The translations under genes and the position numbers were made by a program. From the NCBI GenBank assembly GCA_937124585.1, contig CAKZKT010000055.1:53758-117757 (forward strand): a DNA stretch of 64,000 bases, given 5' to 3'. Positions 29,675 to 38,863 of this stretch are shown here, piece by piece (position 1 is the first letter of the stretch; every line of letters begins with the position of its first letter). The notes beneath the pieces were generated by a model. The model was not told the DNA's origin and made no database searches. It saw only the letters and a list, made by a program, of their open reading frames with translations. This DNA comes from an uncultured Anaerolineae bacterium. Its GTDB lineage: Bacteria > Chloroflexota > Anaerolineae > CG2-30-64-16.

Positions 29675-30721
29675 CTAACTCATCAGCCCGGCAAACAGCA
29701 CATCCATCGCCTCCCGATCGCCGAGCCGCCCCGTCTTGATGGCCTCATCGGCCGCGAGGATCTGCTCCAGGTTGCGCTCCAGCCGGGCAAAGGTGTGGCG
29801 GCCGGCTTGAGTCAGCAATTTCGGCGCCGTCCACTCCTGAACGCCGAGCTCTTTGGCGATTTCTGGCGGCTTGAGGCCGTCGGCCTGCAGCGCTTTGGCC
29901 TGGATCAGCAGGCGATACTGGCGCGCGATCATTCCCAGCAGGCGCAGAGGCGGCTCGCCGTCCACGTCCAATGCGTGGAGCAGCAGACGACCGGCCATCG
30001 TCGCGTCGCCCATGCCCAGCGCATCCATCATTTCGAAGATGTTGGCCGCGCGCGTGGCCGGCACAATGCGGCGCACATCGTCGCGCGTCACCGGCCGCGC
30101 CGGGCCCACGTAATCGGCCAGCTTGATCAGTTCCTGGTCAATTTGCCGCAGGTCGTCGCCGATGAAATCGGTCAGATCGGCCAGGGCCAGGGGGTCGAGC
30201 TTCACCCGGCGCAGCCGGGCGCGCGCCCGAATCCACTCGGGCAGCTCGTGGCGTTTCGGCTTCGGACACGCTACGAGCCGCGCCCGGCCATCGCGCTGGA
30301 GCTCCAACAGCCGACGCAGGATCGGCCCCCCGGCCAGGAGTTCATCTTCGAGGAAGATGAGCTCGGCGGTCGCCGGAACCTGATCGAGATAGGTCAGCAG
30401 TTTTTGGCTCTGCGCCCGACTGACTTCCGGCAGCAGTGCGTCCTCGTCAGCGGTTGCGGCTTCCTCGCTTTCGGCCGGTTTCGGCCGGCGCGTCGGCGCG
30501 GCCAGACGACGCAACAGGCCCTCTACGATGACCAGGCGGCGTTCGGCCAGGAATGGCAGCGCGTCGCAGGCGTTCTGCAAATCGGCAACGGTGATCTGCG
30601 CCCCCTCCAGCCGGGCCGTGTTCAGGTCGATCAGGGCGTCATCCTCGCTGATGCGCTGTCGGATCTCGGCCAGCCCCTCACTGCGCAGCAGTTCGGCCGG
30701 GCCGTGAATCAGGGTGATCAC
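29675..30721 (-). CDS. holA: DNA polymerase III subunit delta
   Basis: HolA-type N-terminus; DLNTARLEGAQITVADLQNACDALPFLAERRLVIVEG. Confidence 0.88.
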   Translation of the reverse strand: MITLIHGPAELLRSEGLAEIRQRISEDDALIDLNTARLEGAQITVADLQNACDALPFLAERRLVIVEGLLRRLAAPTRRPKPAESEEAATADEDALLPEVSRAQSQKLLTYLDQVPATAELIFLEDELLAGGPILRRLLELQRDGRARLVACPKPKRHELPEWIRARARLRRVKLDPLALADLTDFIGDDLRQIDQELIKLADYVGPARPVTRDDVRRIVPATRAANIFEMMDALGMGDATMAGRLLLHALDVDGEPPLRLLGMIARQYRLLIQAKALQADGLKPPEIAKELGVQEWTAPKLLTQAGRHTFARLERNLEQILAADEAIKTGRLGDREAMDVLFAGLMS

Positions 30722-31218
30722 TGCGGCGCCTCCGCTGCGGCGATGACAACCCGATGTGCGGTGATCGGGCTGCCGGCCACGCGTTCGATCCGGGCGATGC
30801 GCAGGCCGGTTACCCGGCTAGACGTCGTCACGTGCTCCTGCAGCCAGCGGCCGACGGCCGGCGCGATCATCAGCGCCAGGACGGCGGCCAGGATGGCGCT
30901 GGGCAGGCGCTCCCACCACAGCGAACGCCGGGTGCCGCTGCCGGCTGCGAATGCTGCAATCCCGCTGAGAACGCCGGCCGTGGCCAGATTCGTGCCGCAG
31001 TTGGGGTGGACGGCCAGATGGCGTTCGCCGGCCTGCAGGCGGGCCAGCGCCTCTTCGGCGGCCGCGGCCAAAGCCTCCCGGCTCAGCTCGCCGACGATGA
31101 TGAAGCCGTCCAGGCCGCTGCGGGCCGCGATCTGCACGCCGGGCAGGCGCTGGTTGAGCAACGCCACGGTGGCATGTTCGATGCCGTGATGTTGACGAAG
31201 ACGATGCAACAGACTCAT
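30718..31218 (-). CDS. DUF6391-like membrane protein
   Basis: RLRQHHGIEHATVALLNQRLPG and HPNCGTNLATAGVLSG. Confidence 0.75.
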   Translation of the reverse strand: MSLLHRLRQHHGIEHATVALLNQRLPGVQIAARSGLDGFIIVGELSREALAAAAEEALARLQAGERHLAVHPNCGTNLATAGVLSGIAAFAAGSGTRRSLWWERLPSAILAAVLALMIAPAVGRWLQEHVTTSSRVTGLRIARIERVAGSPITAHRVVIAAAEAPQ

Positions 31219-31251
31219 TTGCTCGCCGACCTCTGAAAATCGCTGTGCTCA

Positions 31252-31283
31252 CGTGCCAGGCATCTCGCAGAATGCCTGGCACG
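31252..31283. repeat. Inverted repeat, GTGCCAGGC family
   Basis: cgtgccaggcat-ctcgcaga-atgcctggcacg, perfect 12-bp arms. Confidence 0.75.
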
Positions 31284-31327
31284 ATGGGGCCGGTCTCTGA
31301 CCGGGCCACGGTGATCCCTGCCGTGCC

Positions 31328-33742
31328 TCATCGTTGCACCAGCCTGGCCACAGTGACCCCCTCGCCGCCCTCGTTCAGGTCGCCGGCACGGAACTCGCTC
31401 ACCAACGGGTGGCCGCGCAGCTCCTCGCGCACCGCCTGGCGCAGAGCGCCGGTGCCTTTGCCGTGAATGATCCGCACGAACGGCAGGCCTGCGAGATAGG
31501 CCGTGTCGAGATAGCGATCCAGCTCGACCAGCATTTCGTCCACGGTGAGGCCGCGCAGGTCGAGCTCGATGCCCGGGCTGGGCGGCTTGGGCGCGGTGAT
31601 GGTCGTCTCCCGCAGGACGGCCGGTTGCTCGCCGCGCTGGCGCAGTTCGACGCGGCCCGGCGCCAGCTTGAGCCGAAAGCCGCCGACCTTAACTTCCACG
31701 TCGCGCGGGCCGACCGCGACCACTTCCCCGGAAGCCTGCAGCGAGGGCACCCAAACCTTGTCGCCTGGTTGCAGCGGTCCGTCCACCACAGCCGGCGAGG
31801 GTGTCGCGGCGGCCGGCAGGGGCCGGGCCTGTGCGGCGCGACGGCTCAAGACCTCTTCGGCTTCGGCAAGCCAGGCCTCGTGCAGGCTCTGACCGGGCCG
31901 GACCGGCGCGGCTGCAGATAGCTGGGCGCGCAGCCGGCCGATCTCGGCGCGTAATGCCTCGAGCTCGGCCTCGGCCTGGGCGCGGGCTTCTGCCAGTACG
32001 GCGCGGCGCGCCTCTTCGATTTTGGCCAGCCGATAGCGCAGGTCGGCGTTCAGCGCCTCGGCGCGGCGCAATGCGGCTTTGGCGTCGGCTTCCGCGGCCA
32101 GCGCAGCCTCGCGCGCGGCCTTAATTTCGGCCAGCATCGCCTCGGCCTCCAGCGATTGCGGCGATACCAGCGCCTCGGCGCGCGCCACGATCGGCTCGGG
32201 CAGGCCCAGGCGCCGTGCAATGGCGAACGCGTTCGAGCGGCCCGGCAGTCCGATGCTGAGCTTGTAGGTGGGGCTGAGGGTTTCGATGTCGAATTCGACG
32301 CTGGCATTGGCTACGAACGGTGTGTTGTGCGCGAAAACCTTCAGCTCCGAGTAGTGCGTCGTGGCCAGGGCCGTGATGCGCCGCTCCAGCAGGGCGCCGA
32401 GCAGGGCCTGCGCCAACGCCGCGCCTTCTTCCGGATCGGTGCCCGCGCCCAGCTCGTCCAGCAGCACCAGCGAGCGCGCATCGGCCAGGTCGAGGATCTC
32501 GACGATGTGCGTCATGTGCGATGAAAAGGTCGAGAGGCTCTGTTCGATGCTCTGCTCGTCGCCGATGTCGGCAAAAACCTGCTCGAAGACTGACAGTCTG
32601 GAGCCCTCGGCCGCCGGGATCGCCAGACCGGCCTGCGCCATCAGCGTCAACAGGCCGGTCGTCTTCAGCGTCACCGTCTTGCCGCCTGTGTTCGGCCCGG
32701 TGATGACCAGGATGAAGTAGTCGTCATCCAGATAGATGTCCACCGGCACCACGGTCAGCGGATCAAGCAGCGGATGACGCGCCTGCATCAGCCGGATCGT
32801 GCTGCCGGGGTGGTTGCCGACAGCCTTAACTTTCGACCTGGAACTTTCATCTTTCCAGGGAACCAGTTCCGGTTCGGTCGCTTGCAGCTCCTGTGCGTAA
32901 CGTGCCTTCGCGAGGATCAGGTCGAGGTCGCCCAGCGCTTCTACGGTGCGGCCGATGACATCCGCTTCCCTGGCGATCATCTCGGTCAGGCGCAGGAGGA
33001 TGCGTCGGGTCTCCTCTTCCTCGGCCAGCTGCGCCTCGCGATAGCGGTTGTTGAGCTCGACCACGGCCAGCGGCTCGATGAATAGCGTCGCGCCGCTGCC
33101 CGACTGATCGTGCACCAGGCCGGGGATGCGGCCCTTGAATTCGGCGCGCAGGGGGATCACATAGCGGCCCTGGCGCTGGGTGACGATCGCCTCCTGCAAG
33201 TAGGGCGCGTTGGCGGCTGTCGTGACGATGCGCTGCAGGCGCTCCATCAGCCGGGCATGCGCCTCGCGCAGCTCGCGCCGGATGCGGCCCAACGCCTCGC
33301 TGGCGCTGTCGAGAATCTCGCCGCGCTCATCAATACAGCGGCCGATCTCGTCAATGATGGCCGTCGGCGCGTCGAGACGCAGCGCGACATCGGCGATGTG
33401 CGGAAAACGATCTGCGACGCGACCGATGGCGCGGTTAAGTGCCCGGGCGCGCTGAAGCGTGTAGCGCACCGCCAGCAAGTCAGCAGGCAGCAATGGGCTG
33501 CCGCGCAGGGCCTGCTCCAGCAGCGGCCGCAGGTCATGGACCGCGCCCAGGTAGATGTCGCTTTTCTCGTCGAGCAGCCGTCGAGCCTCGCTCGTCTCGG
33601 CCTGCCAATCACGCACCTGGCGGATGTCGTCGCTGGGCCGCAGCGTCAGCGCGCGCTCCCGGCCGACCGAGAACGCGGTGTGACGGGCAAGCTGCTCGAG
33701 GATTTTGTCGAATTCAAGCACACGCAAAGTTCTTTCATGCAT
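31328..33742 (-). CDS. mutS2: Endonuclease MutS2
   Basis: ITGPNTGGKTVTLKTTGLLTLMAQAG Walker A, C-terminal Smr domain LDLRGLTVDEM...RIIHGKGTGALR; ATG at 33742 (MHERTLRVLEFDKILEQL). Confidence 0.95.
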   Translation of the reverse strand: MHERTLRVLEFDKILEQLARHTAFSVGRERALTLRPSDDIRQVRDWQAETSEARRLLDEKSDIYLGAVHDLRPLLEQALRGSPLLPADLLAVRYTLQRARALNRAIGRVADRFPHIADVALRLDAPTAIIDEIGRCIDERGEILDSASEALGRIRRELREAHARLMERLQRIVTTAANAPYLQEAIVTQRQGRYVIPLRAEFKGRIPGLVHDQSGSGATLFIEPLAVVELNNRYREAQLAEEEETRRILLRLTEMIAREADVIGRTVEALGDLDLILAKARYAQELQATEPELVPWKDESSRSKVKAVGNHPGSTIRLMQARHPLLDPLTVVPVDIYLDDDYFILVITGPNTGGKTVTLKTTGLLTLMAQAGLAIPAAEGSRLSVFEQVFADIGDEQSIEQSLSTFSSHMTHIVEILDLADARSLVLLDELGAGTDPEEGAALAQALLGALLERRITALATTHYSELKVFAHNTPFVANASVEFDIETLSPTYKLSIGLPGRSNAFAIARRLGLPEPIVARAEALVSPQSLEAEAMLAEIKAAREAALAAEADAKAALRRAEALNADLRYRLAKIEEARRAVLAEARAQAEAELEALRAEIGRLRAQLSAAAPVRPGQSLHEAWLAEAEEVLSRRAAQARPLPAAATPSPAVVDGPLQPGDKVWVPSLQASGEVVAVGPRDVEVKVGGFRLKLAPGRVELRQRGEQPAVLRETTITAPKPPSPGIELDLRGLTVDEMLVELDRYLDTAYLAGLPFVRIIHGKGTGALRQAVREELRGHPLVSEFRAGDLNEGGEGVTVARLVQR

Positions 33743-33911
33743 GATATCAGTATAGCACAGGCCCGGAAGCACAGAAAATCGGCCCGCAATGATTTGGTCC
33801 AGACTTTTCGGGTTTGCCGCGGCGGCGCAAGCGATGCGGCGCGTCCCCAACGATTTGACGGAGGCGAGATCGAGGGGTATAGTGCATCATGCACCTGTTC
33901 TGTGAGGTCAC

Positions 33912-35162
33912 ATGAGCGAGACCGTTGACATTACCCTCGATGCCATCGCCCATGGCGGCGAGGCTTTGGGCCGCTATGGCGGCAAAGTCATCTTTGTGCC
34001 CTATGCCATTCCCGGCGAGCGGGTGCGCGTCGAGATCGTCGAGGCAAAGGAGCGCTGGGCGCGCGGCCGGCTGGTCGAGGTGCTGCGTGCCAGCCCCGAT
34101 CGCGTCGAGCCGCCGTGCCCGTATTTCGGCCCCGAACGCTGCGGCGGCTGCCAGTGGCAGCACATCGCCTACGAGCGTCAGGCCGAGCTGAAGCATGCAA
34201 TCGTGGCCGATCAGCTGCGCCGGCTGGGTCACCTGGCTGCGCCGCCGGTCACCGATATCATCGCTCTGGCCGACGAGGCTGGCCTGCTCGATTTCGGCTA
34301 TCGCAATCATGTCCAGTTCGCGCTGAGCCCAGAGGGCCGGCCGGGCTTTCGCCGCGCGGCCAGCCACGAGGTGATCCCGATTGACCGCTGTTTGCTGCTT
34401 GTCGAGCGGCTAGACGAGCTGCACGCGGCGCTCGACCTGGCCTGGCCCGAGCTGACGGGCATCACGTTGCGGGCCGGCACCGACCGGGCGCTGCTGCTGC
34501 TGGAGACGGCCGGGAACGAACTGCCCGAGCTGGAACTCGACCTGCCCGCGGCCTGTGCCGTGCTCACCCCGCGCGGGGTGCAGCCGCTGATCGGCGAGCC
34601 ATGGATCGAAGAGATCGTGGCGTCGCGCCGCTATCGGGTCTCGGCCACGAGCTTTTTCCAGGTCAACACGTTGGGCGCGGCGGCCCTCGTCGAGGTTGTG
34701 CGCGGCTATGCCGACCTGAAGCCCACGGACATCGTCCTGGACGCGTATTGCGGCGTCGGCCTCTTCGCGTTGGCCCTGGCCGACACGGCCGCCGAGGTGA
34801 TCGGCATCGAGTCGGCTGAGTCGGCGTGCGAGGATTTCGCCCACAATGCGGCCGACTTGCCGCATGTCAGCCTGCACGAGGGCGCGGTGGACGCCGTTTT
34901 GCCCGCGCTGCGGGCCCAGGGCCAGCATGTGGACGTCGTGGTCATGGATCCGCCGCGGGCCGGTGCCGGCGAGGCCGTCCTGCGCGATCTGGCCGCGTTG
35001 CAACCCCGCCGCATCGTCTATGTCTCTTGCGACCCGGCCACCCTGGCACGTGATAGCGTGGGCCTGACCGCAGCCGGCTATCGGCTGGTCGAGGCCCAGC
35101 CGGTGGACATGTTCCCGCAGACGTATCATGTCGAGACCGTGGCGCTCTGGACGCGGCGCTGA
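33912..35162 (+). CDS. 23S rRNA (uracil-C5) methyltransferase, RlmD/TrmA family
   Basis: TRAM-like N-terminus, CPYFGPERCGGCQWQHIAYERQ, VLDAYCGVGLFAL, VVMDPPRAGAGE, VYVSCDPATLARD. Confidence 0.93.
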   Translation: MSETVDITLDAIAHGGEALGRYGGKVIFVPYAIPGERVRVEIVEAKERWARGRLVEVLRASPDRVEPPCPYFGPERCGGCQWQHIAYERQAELKHAIVADQLRRLGHLAAPPVTDIIALADEAGLLDFGYRNHVQFALSPEGRPGFRRAASHEVIPIDRCLLLVERLDELHAALDLAWPELTGITLRAGTDRALLLLETAGNELPELELDLPAACAVLTPRGVQPLIGEPWIEEIVASRRYRVSATSFFQVNTLGAAALVEVVRGYADLKPTDIVLDAYCGVGLFALALADTAAEVIGIESAESACEDFAHNAADLPHVSLHEGAVDAVLPALRAQGQHVDVVVMDPPRAGAGEAVLRDLAALQPRRIVYVSCDPATLARDSVGLTAAGYRLVEAQPVDMFPQTYHVETVALWTRR

Positions 35163-35206
35163 GATGGCTCTGCACCGGCTCAGCATATTCAACGGGCAAC
35201 GCCAGT

Positions 35207-35235
35207 TTGCTCTTCCATCTCTCCTGTGGTATACT
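35207..35235 (+). promoter_or_regulatory. Sigma70-like promoter for rpsO(-pnp)
   Basis: TTGCTC-N17-TATACT, about 80 nt upstream of the rpsO ATG. Confidence 0.65.
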
Positions 35236-35316
35236 TATATTGAATTAAGGGCTGGGACATGCGCCACGGTATTCCAGCGGTGTCTCGGTTAGCAAGCGAA
35301 AGGAGTTCGGATACGT

Positions 35317-35586
35317 ATGGCTCTTACGAAGGCACAGAAGGAAGCGATCATTCAGGAATACCATGTTCATCTCAATGACACGGGATCGCCTGAGGTCCAG
35401 GTAGCGATTTTGACGAAGCGCATCAATGCGCTGATCGAACACCTGAAGCAATACAAGAACGATCATCACTCGCGACGTGGTTTGCTCAAGCTGGTCGGGC
35501 AGCGCCGCCGTCACCTGGCATATCTGAGCCACAAGGACCCACAACGCTATCAGGAGTTGATCGCGCGGCTCGGTTTGCGGAAGTAA
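35317..35586 (+). CDS. rpsO: 30S ribosomal protein S15
   Basis: 89 aa, [50 protein letters not shown]. Confidence 0.97.
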   Translation: MALTKAQKEAIIQEYHVHLNDTGSPEVQVAILTKRINALIEHLKQYKNDHHSRRGLLKLVGQRRRHLAYLSHKDPQRYQELIARLGLRK

Positions 35587-35753
35587 CGTTTGCCCGCGAG
35601 GCTGTCCGCGCCGTGGGCGGCAGTGGGTCTCGTGTCCGGCAGTGCGCACATCGGGGGCTGTGGTTCCCATGTGACGTCGAGGCTGTGTGTGGCATGGTAC
35701 ATGAAGGGGACGCGACAATTCGCGTCGTGTCTCCATGGAGTTGGCGTGTGTGA

Positions 35754-35785
35754 CGAGTAGATGCGCCATTTGGCGCATCTACTCG
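35754..35785. repeat. Perfect inverted repeat (hairpin) in rpsO-pnp spacer
   Basis: cgagtagatgcgcca-tt-tggcgcatctactcg, 15-bp arms. Confidence 0.85.
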
Positions 35786-35816
35786 TTTGGTATTGGGGGA
35801 AGGTAAGGCAGTCCTG

Positions 35817-35880
35817 AGGTGCAGGAATTGGGGAGTGGCGCCAAACAAGACGTTTGGCGCCACTCCCCAGCTCCTGACCT
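35817..35880. repeat. Long inverted repeat (hairpin) in rpsO-pnp spacer
   Basis: aggtgcaggaattggggagtggcgccaaac / gtttggcgccactccccagctcctgacct; inner 17 bp perfect. Confidence 0.9.
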
Positions 35881-35963
35881 CTGGATGCCATCGTCTCCGC
35901 GTTGCACTCTCGACGCGGAGGTCATCCGACCTGCTCAGGCAGGAGAGAGTACAAGGAGTTGTT

Positions 35964-38189
35964 ATGCAGAAGCACGTTTACACCACAGAAGTGGGCGGTC
36001 GCGCCATCACCATCGAGACCGGCACCCTGGCCAGGCTGGCCGGCGGCGCGGTCACCGTCCGTTCCGGCGATTCGGTCGTCCTGGCGACCGCTTGCGGCGC
36101 CAAGCCGCGCGAAGGCGTGGATTTCTTTCCCCTGAGCGTGGACTACGAAGAGCGCCTCTACGCTGCAGGCCGTATCCCAGGCAGTTTTCAGCGTCGCGAA
36201 GGCCGGCAATCGGATCAGGCCATCCTGATCTCTCGGCTCGTGGACCGGCCGCTGCGGCCCCTCTTCCCGAAGGGAATGACCAACGAGGTGCAGGTGATCG
36301 TGACCGCGCTGGCGCGCGATCCCGAAATCCACCTCGACATCTTGAGCATCATCGGCGCCAGCGCGGCGCTTACCATCTCGGACATCCCGTGGGATGGGCC
36401 GATCGGCGGGGTGCGCATCGGCTACGTGGACGGAACCCTGGTCGTTAACCCCACCGTGTCGCAAATGGCTGCCAGCCCTCTCGATCTGCGCATGGCGGGC
36501 ACAGCCGACGCGATCCTGATGGTAGAGGCCGGCGCAGACGAGGTCCCCGAAGATCTGCTGCTCGAAGCGCTGAAGCTGGGCCATGAAGCGATGCAGCCGC
36601 TCATCGCGCTGCAAGAGAAGATGCGCGCCGAGCTGGGCAAACCCAAGTTCGTGTACACGCCCGTCTTGTCCGATCCGGCGGTCGAAGCGGCCGCGCGAGC
36701 CTGGCTCGGCGATCGCGTGCGCGAGGCGATTGCCCAAAACCCAGGCAAAGAGGCGCAGACGGCCGCGCTGGAGGCGCTGAAGCAGGAGCTGCTGGCGGCC
36801 CTGGGCGAGACTTACGATGCGAAGGCGCTGGGCCAGGCGTTCGATAGCATCGAAAAAGCGGTCGTGCGCGAGCGCATCTTGACCGACAAAATCCGACCCG
36901 ACGGCCGTGCTTACGCCGAAATCCGGCCGATCAGCGTCGAGGTGGGCGTCCTGCCGCGCGTGCACGGCAGCGGGCTTTTCACGCGCGGGGAGACGCAGGT
37001 GCTCACCGTCTTGACATTGGGCACACCTGGCGATGCCCAAACGCTGGACACCCTCAACCCGGAGGAGTCCAAGCGTTACATGCATCACTACAACTTCCCG
37101 CCCTTCTCGACCGGCGAGGTGGCGCCCTCGCGCGGACCCCGACGCCGCGAGATCGGCCACGGCGCGCTGGCCGAGCGCGCGCTCGAGCCGATGATCCCGG
37201 CCCAGGAGACCTTCCCGTACACGCTGCGCCTGGTCTCCGAGGTGCTGTCGTCCAACGGCTCCACCTCGATGGCTTCGGTCTGCGGCAGCACCCTCGCGCT
37301 GATGGATGCCGGTGTGCCGATCAAGGCGCCGGTGGCGGGCATCGCCATGGGCCTGGTGACCGACGGCGAGGTGTCCAGCGCAGGGCTGCGCTATGCCATT
37401 CTCAGCGACATCCAGGGGCTGGAGGATCATCTCGGCGACATGGATTTCAAAGTGGCAGGCACCACCCGCGGCATCAACGCGCTGCAGATGGACATCAAGA
37501 TCCATGGCCTCACCTACCAGATCCTGGAAGAGGCGTTGGCGCAGGCGCGCGTCGGCCGACTGGCGATCCTGGAGAAGATGCTGGCCGTGTTGCCGGAGCC
37601 GCGCAAGCATCTATCGCTTTACGCGCCGCGCATCCTGACCACCCACATTGATCCGGAGAAGATCGGCAAAGTCATCGGCCCAGGTGGCAAGATGATCCGC
37701 AGCTTGCAGGATCAGTACAAAGTTAAGATTGACATCGAAGACGACGGTTCGGTCTACATCTCCGGCACGGAGGGGATCGGCGCTGAGCAAGCCCTGGCCG
37801 AGATCGAACGCATGACCGAGGAGATCAAAGTCGGTCGCATCTACACCGGCCGCGTGGTGCGCATCGAGCCCTACGGCTGTTTCGTCGAGCTCGCGCCCGG
37901 CCAGGATGGCATGGTACACATCTCGCAGCTCGCCGACTATCGCGTCGGCAAGGTGGAAGATGTCGTCCAGCTGGATGACGAGATCACCGTAATGGTTACC
38001 GATATTGATCCGACGGGCAAGATCCGTTTGAGCCGCCAGGCAGTGCTGGAGGGCTGGACGCCGGAGGAGGCGCGCGAGCGTGATCGCCAGGGCGGCGGCA
38101 AGCCGAGCGGCGCAGGCGGCCAGCGCGGCGGCGAGCGCAATGGCCGGAGCAGCGATCGCGGCCGCGGCGGATCAGATCGTCGGCGGTAA
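35964..38189 (+). CDS. pnp: Polyribonucleotide nucleotidyltransferase
   Basis: Two RNase PH domains, KH motif [17 protein letters not shown]1 domain [20 protein letters not shown], Gly/Arg-rich tail. Confidence 0.96.
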   Translation: MQKHVYTTEVGGRAITIETGTLARLAGGAVTVRSGDSVVLATACGAKPREGVDFFPLSVDYEERLYAAGRIPGSFQRREGRQSDQAILISRLVDRPLRPLFPKGMTNEVQVIVTALARDPEIHLDILSIIGASAALTISDIPWDGPIGGVRIGYVDGTLVVNPTVSQMAASPLDLRMAGTADAILMVEAGADEVPEDLLLEALKLGHEAMQPLIALQEKMRAELGKPKFVYTPVLSDPAVEAAARAWLGDRVREAIAQNPGKEAQTAALEALKQELLAALGETYDAKALGQAFDSIEKAVVRERILTDKIRPDGRAYAEIRPISVEVGVLPRVHGSGLFTRGETQVLTVLTLGTPGDAQTLDTLNPEESKRYMHHYNFPPFSTGEVAPSRGPRRREIGHGALAERALEPMIPAQETFPYTLRLVSEVLSSNGSTSMASVCGSTLALMDAGVPIKAPVAGIAMGLVTDGEVSSAGLRYAILSDIQGLEDHLGDMDFKVAGTTRGINALQMDIKIHGLTYQILEEALAQARVGRLAILEKMLAVLPEPRKHLSLYAPRILTTHIDPEKIGKVIGPGGKMIRSLQDQYKVKIDIEDDGSVYISGTEGIGAEQALAEIERMTEEIKVGRIYTGRVVRIEPYGCFVELAPGQDGMVHISQLADYRVGKVEDVVQLDDEITVMVTDIDPTGKIRLSRQAVLEGWTPEEARERDRQGGGKPSGAGGQRGGERNGRSSDRGRGGSDRRR

Positions 38190-38199
38190 AAGGTCACGG

Positions 38200-38237
38200 G
38201 CCGACAGGGAGCCGCCTGCACGACGCTCCCTGTCGGC
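38200..38237 (+). terminator. Hairpin downstream of pnp
   Basis: gccgacagggagc / gctccctgtcggc, perfect 13-bp arms, 12-nt loop. Confidence 0.6.
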
Positions 38238-38272
38238 AGAGAGCAAGAGGCATATCCGAGCACGATCCGGCA

Positions 38273-38860
38273 ATGGATGAGTTGCAGTCACAGTCAACAG
38301 ATGCGCGGGGCACATCGCCCCAAACCAATTCGGTGCCGACCTTGCGGGCCCGTCTGCGCGGCGCGCTGCGCGACCTGTTGGGCACGATCCTGCCGGCGGT
38401 CCTCATCGCGCTGCTGATCCACGCGTTTCTGGCCCAGGCTACGCGCGTATACGGCCAGAGCATGGAGCCGAACCTCCATTCCGATGAGCGGCTGGTGGTG
38501 GAGAAGATCAGCTATCGTTTTCACGGTCCTCGACGTGGGGATATCGTGGTCCTGCACGATCCGGCCGGCGGCCCGGAGCTGCTGATCAAGCGCGTCATCG
38601 GCCTGCCCGGCGAGCGGGTCACGCTGGCCGACGGCCGCGTGTACATTGACGGCACCCCCCTGGACGAGCCGTACCTGTCGCAGCCCACGCCGGGAAACAG
38701 CCGCACGTGGCTGGTCCCGCCGTTAACGGTCTTCGTCATGGGAGACAATCGAAGCGCCAGCCGCGATTCGCGCGTTTTCGGTCCGGTGCCGCTGGATCAG
38801 ATCATCGGCCGGGTGCTCTTTCGCTACTGGCCTCCCGGCGAGATCGGGACCGTACATTGA
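38273..38860 (+). CDS. lepB: Signal peptidase I
   Basis: GQSMEPNLHSDERLVVEKISYRF; LIKRVIGLPGERV; VFVMGDNRSASRDSRVFGPV. Confidence 0.94.
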   Translation: MDELQSQSTDARGTSPQTNSVPTLRARLRGALRDLLGTILPAVLIALLIHAFLAQATRVYGQSMEPNLHSDERLVVEKISYRFHGPRRGDIVVLHDPAGGPELLIKRVIGLPGERVTLADGRVYIDGTPLDEPYLSQPTPGNSRTWLVPPLTVFVMGDNRSASRDSRVFGPVPLDQIIGRVLFRYWPPGEIGTVH

Positions 38861-38863
38861 CGC

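Noticed and set aside
35922-37610. 562-aa ORF antisense to pnp
   Set aside because: Shadow of PNPase, low-complexity RGHDQ-rich translation
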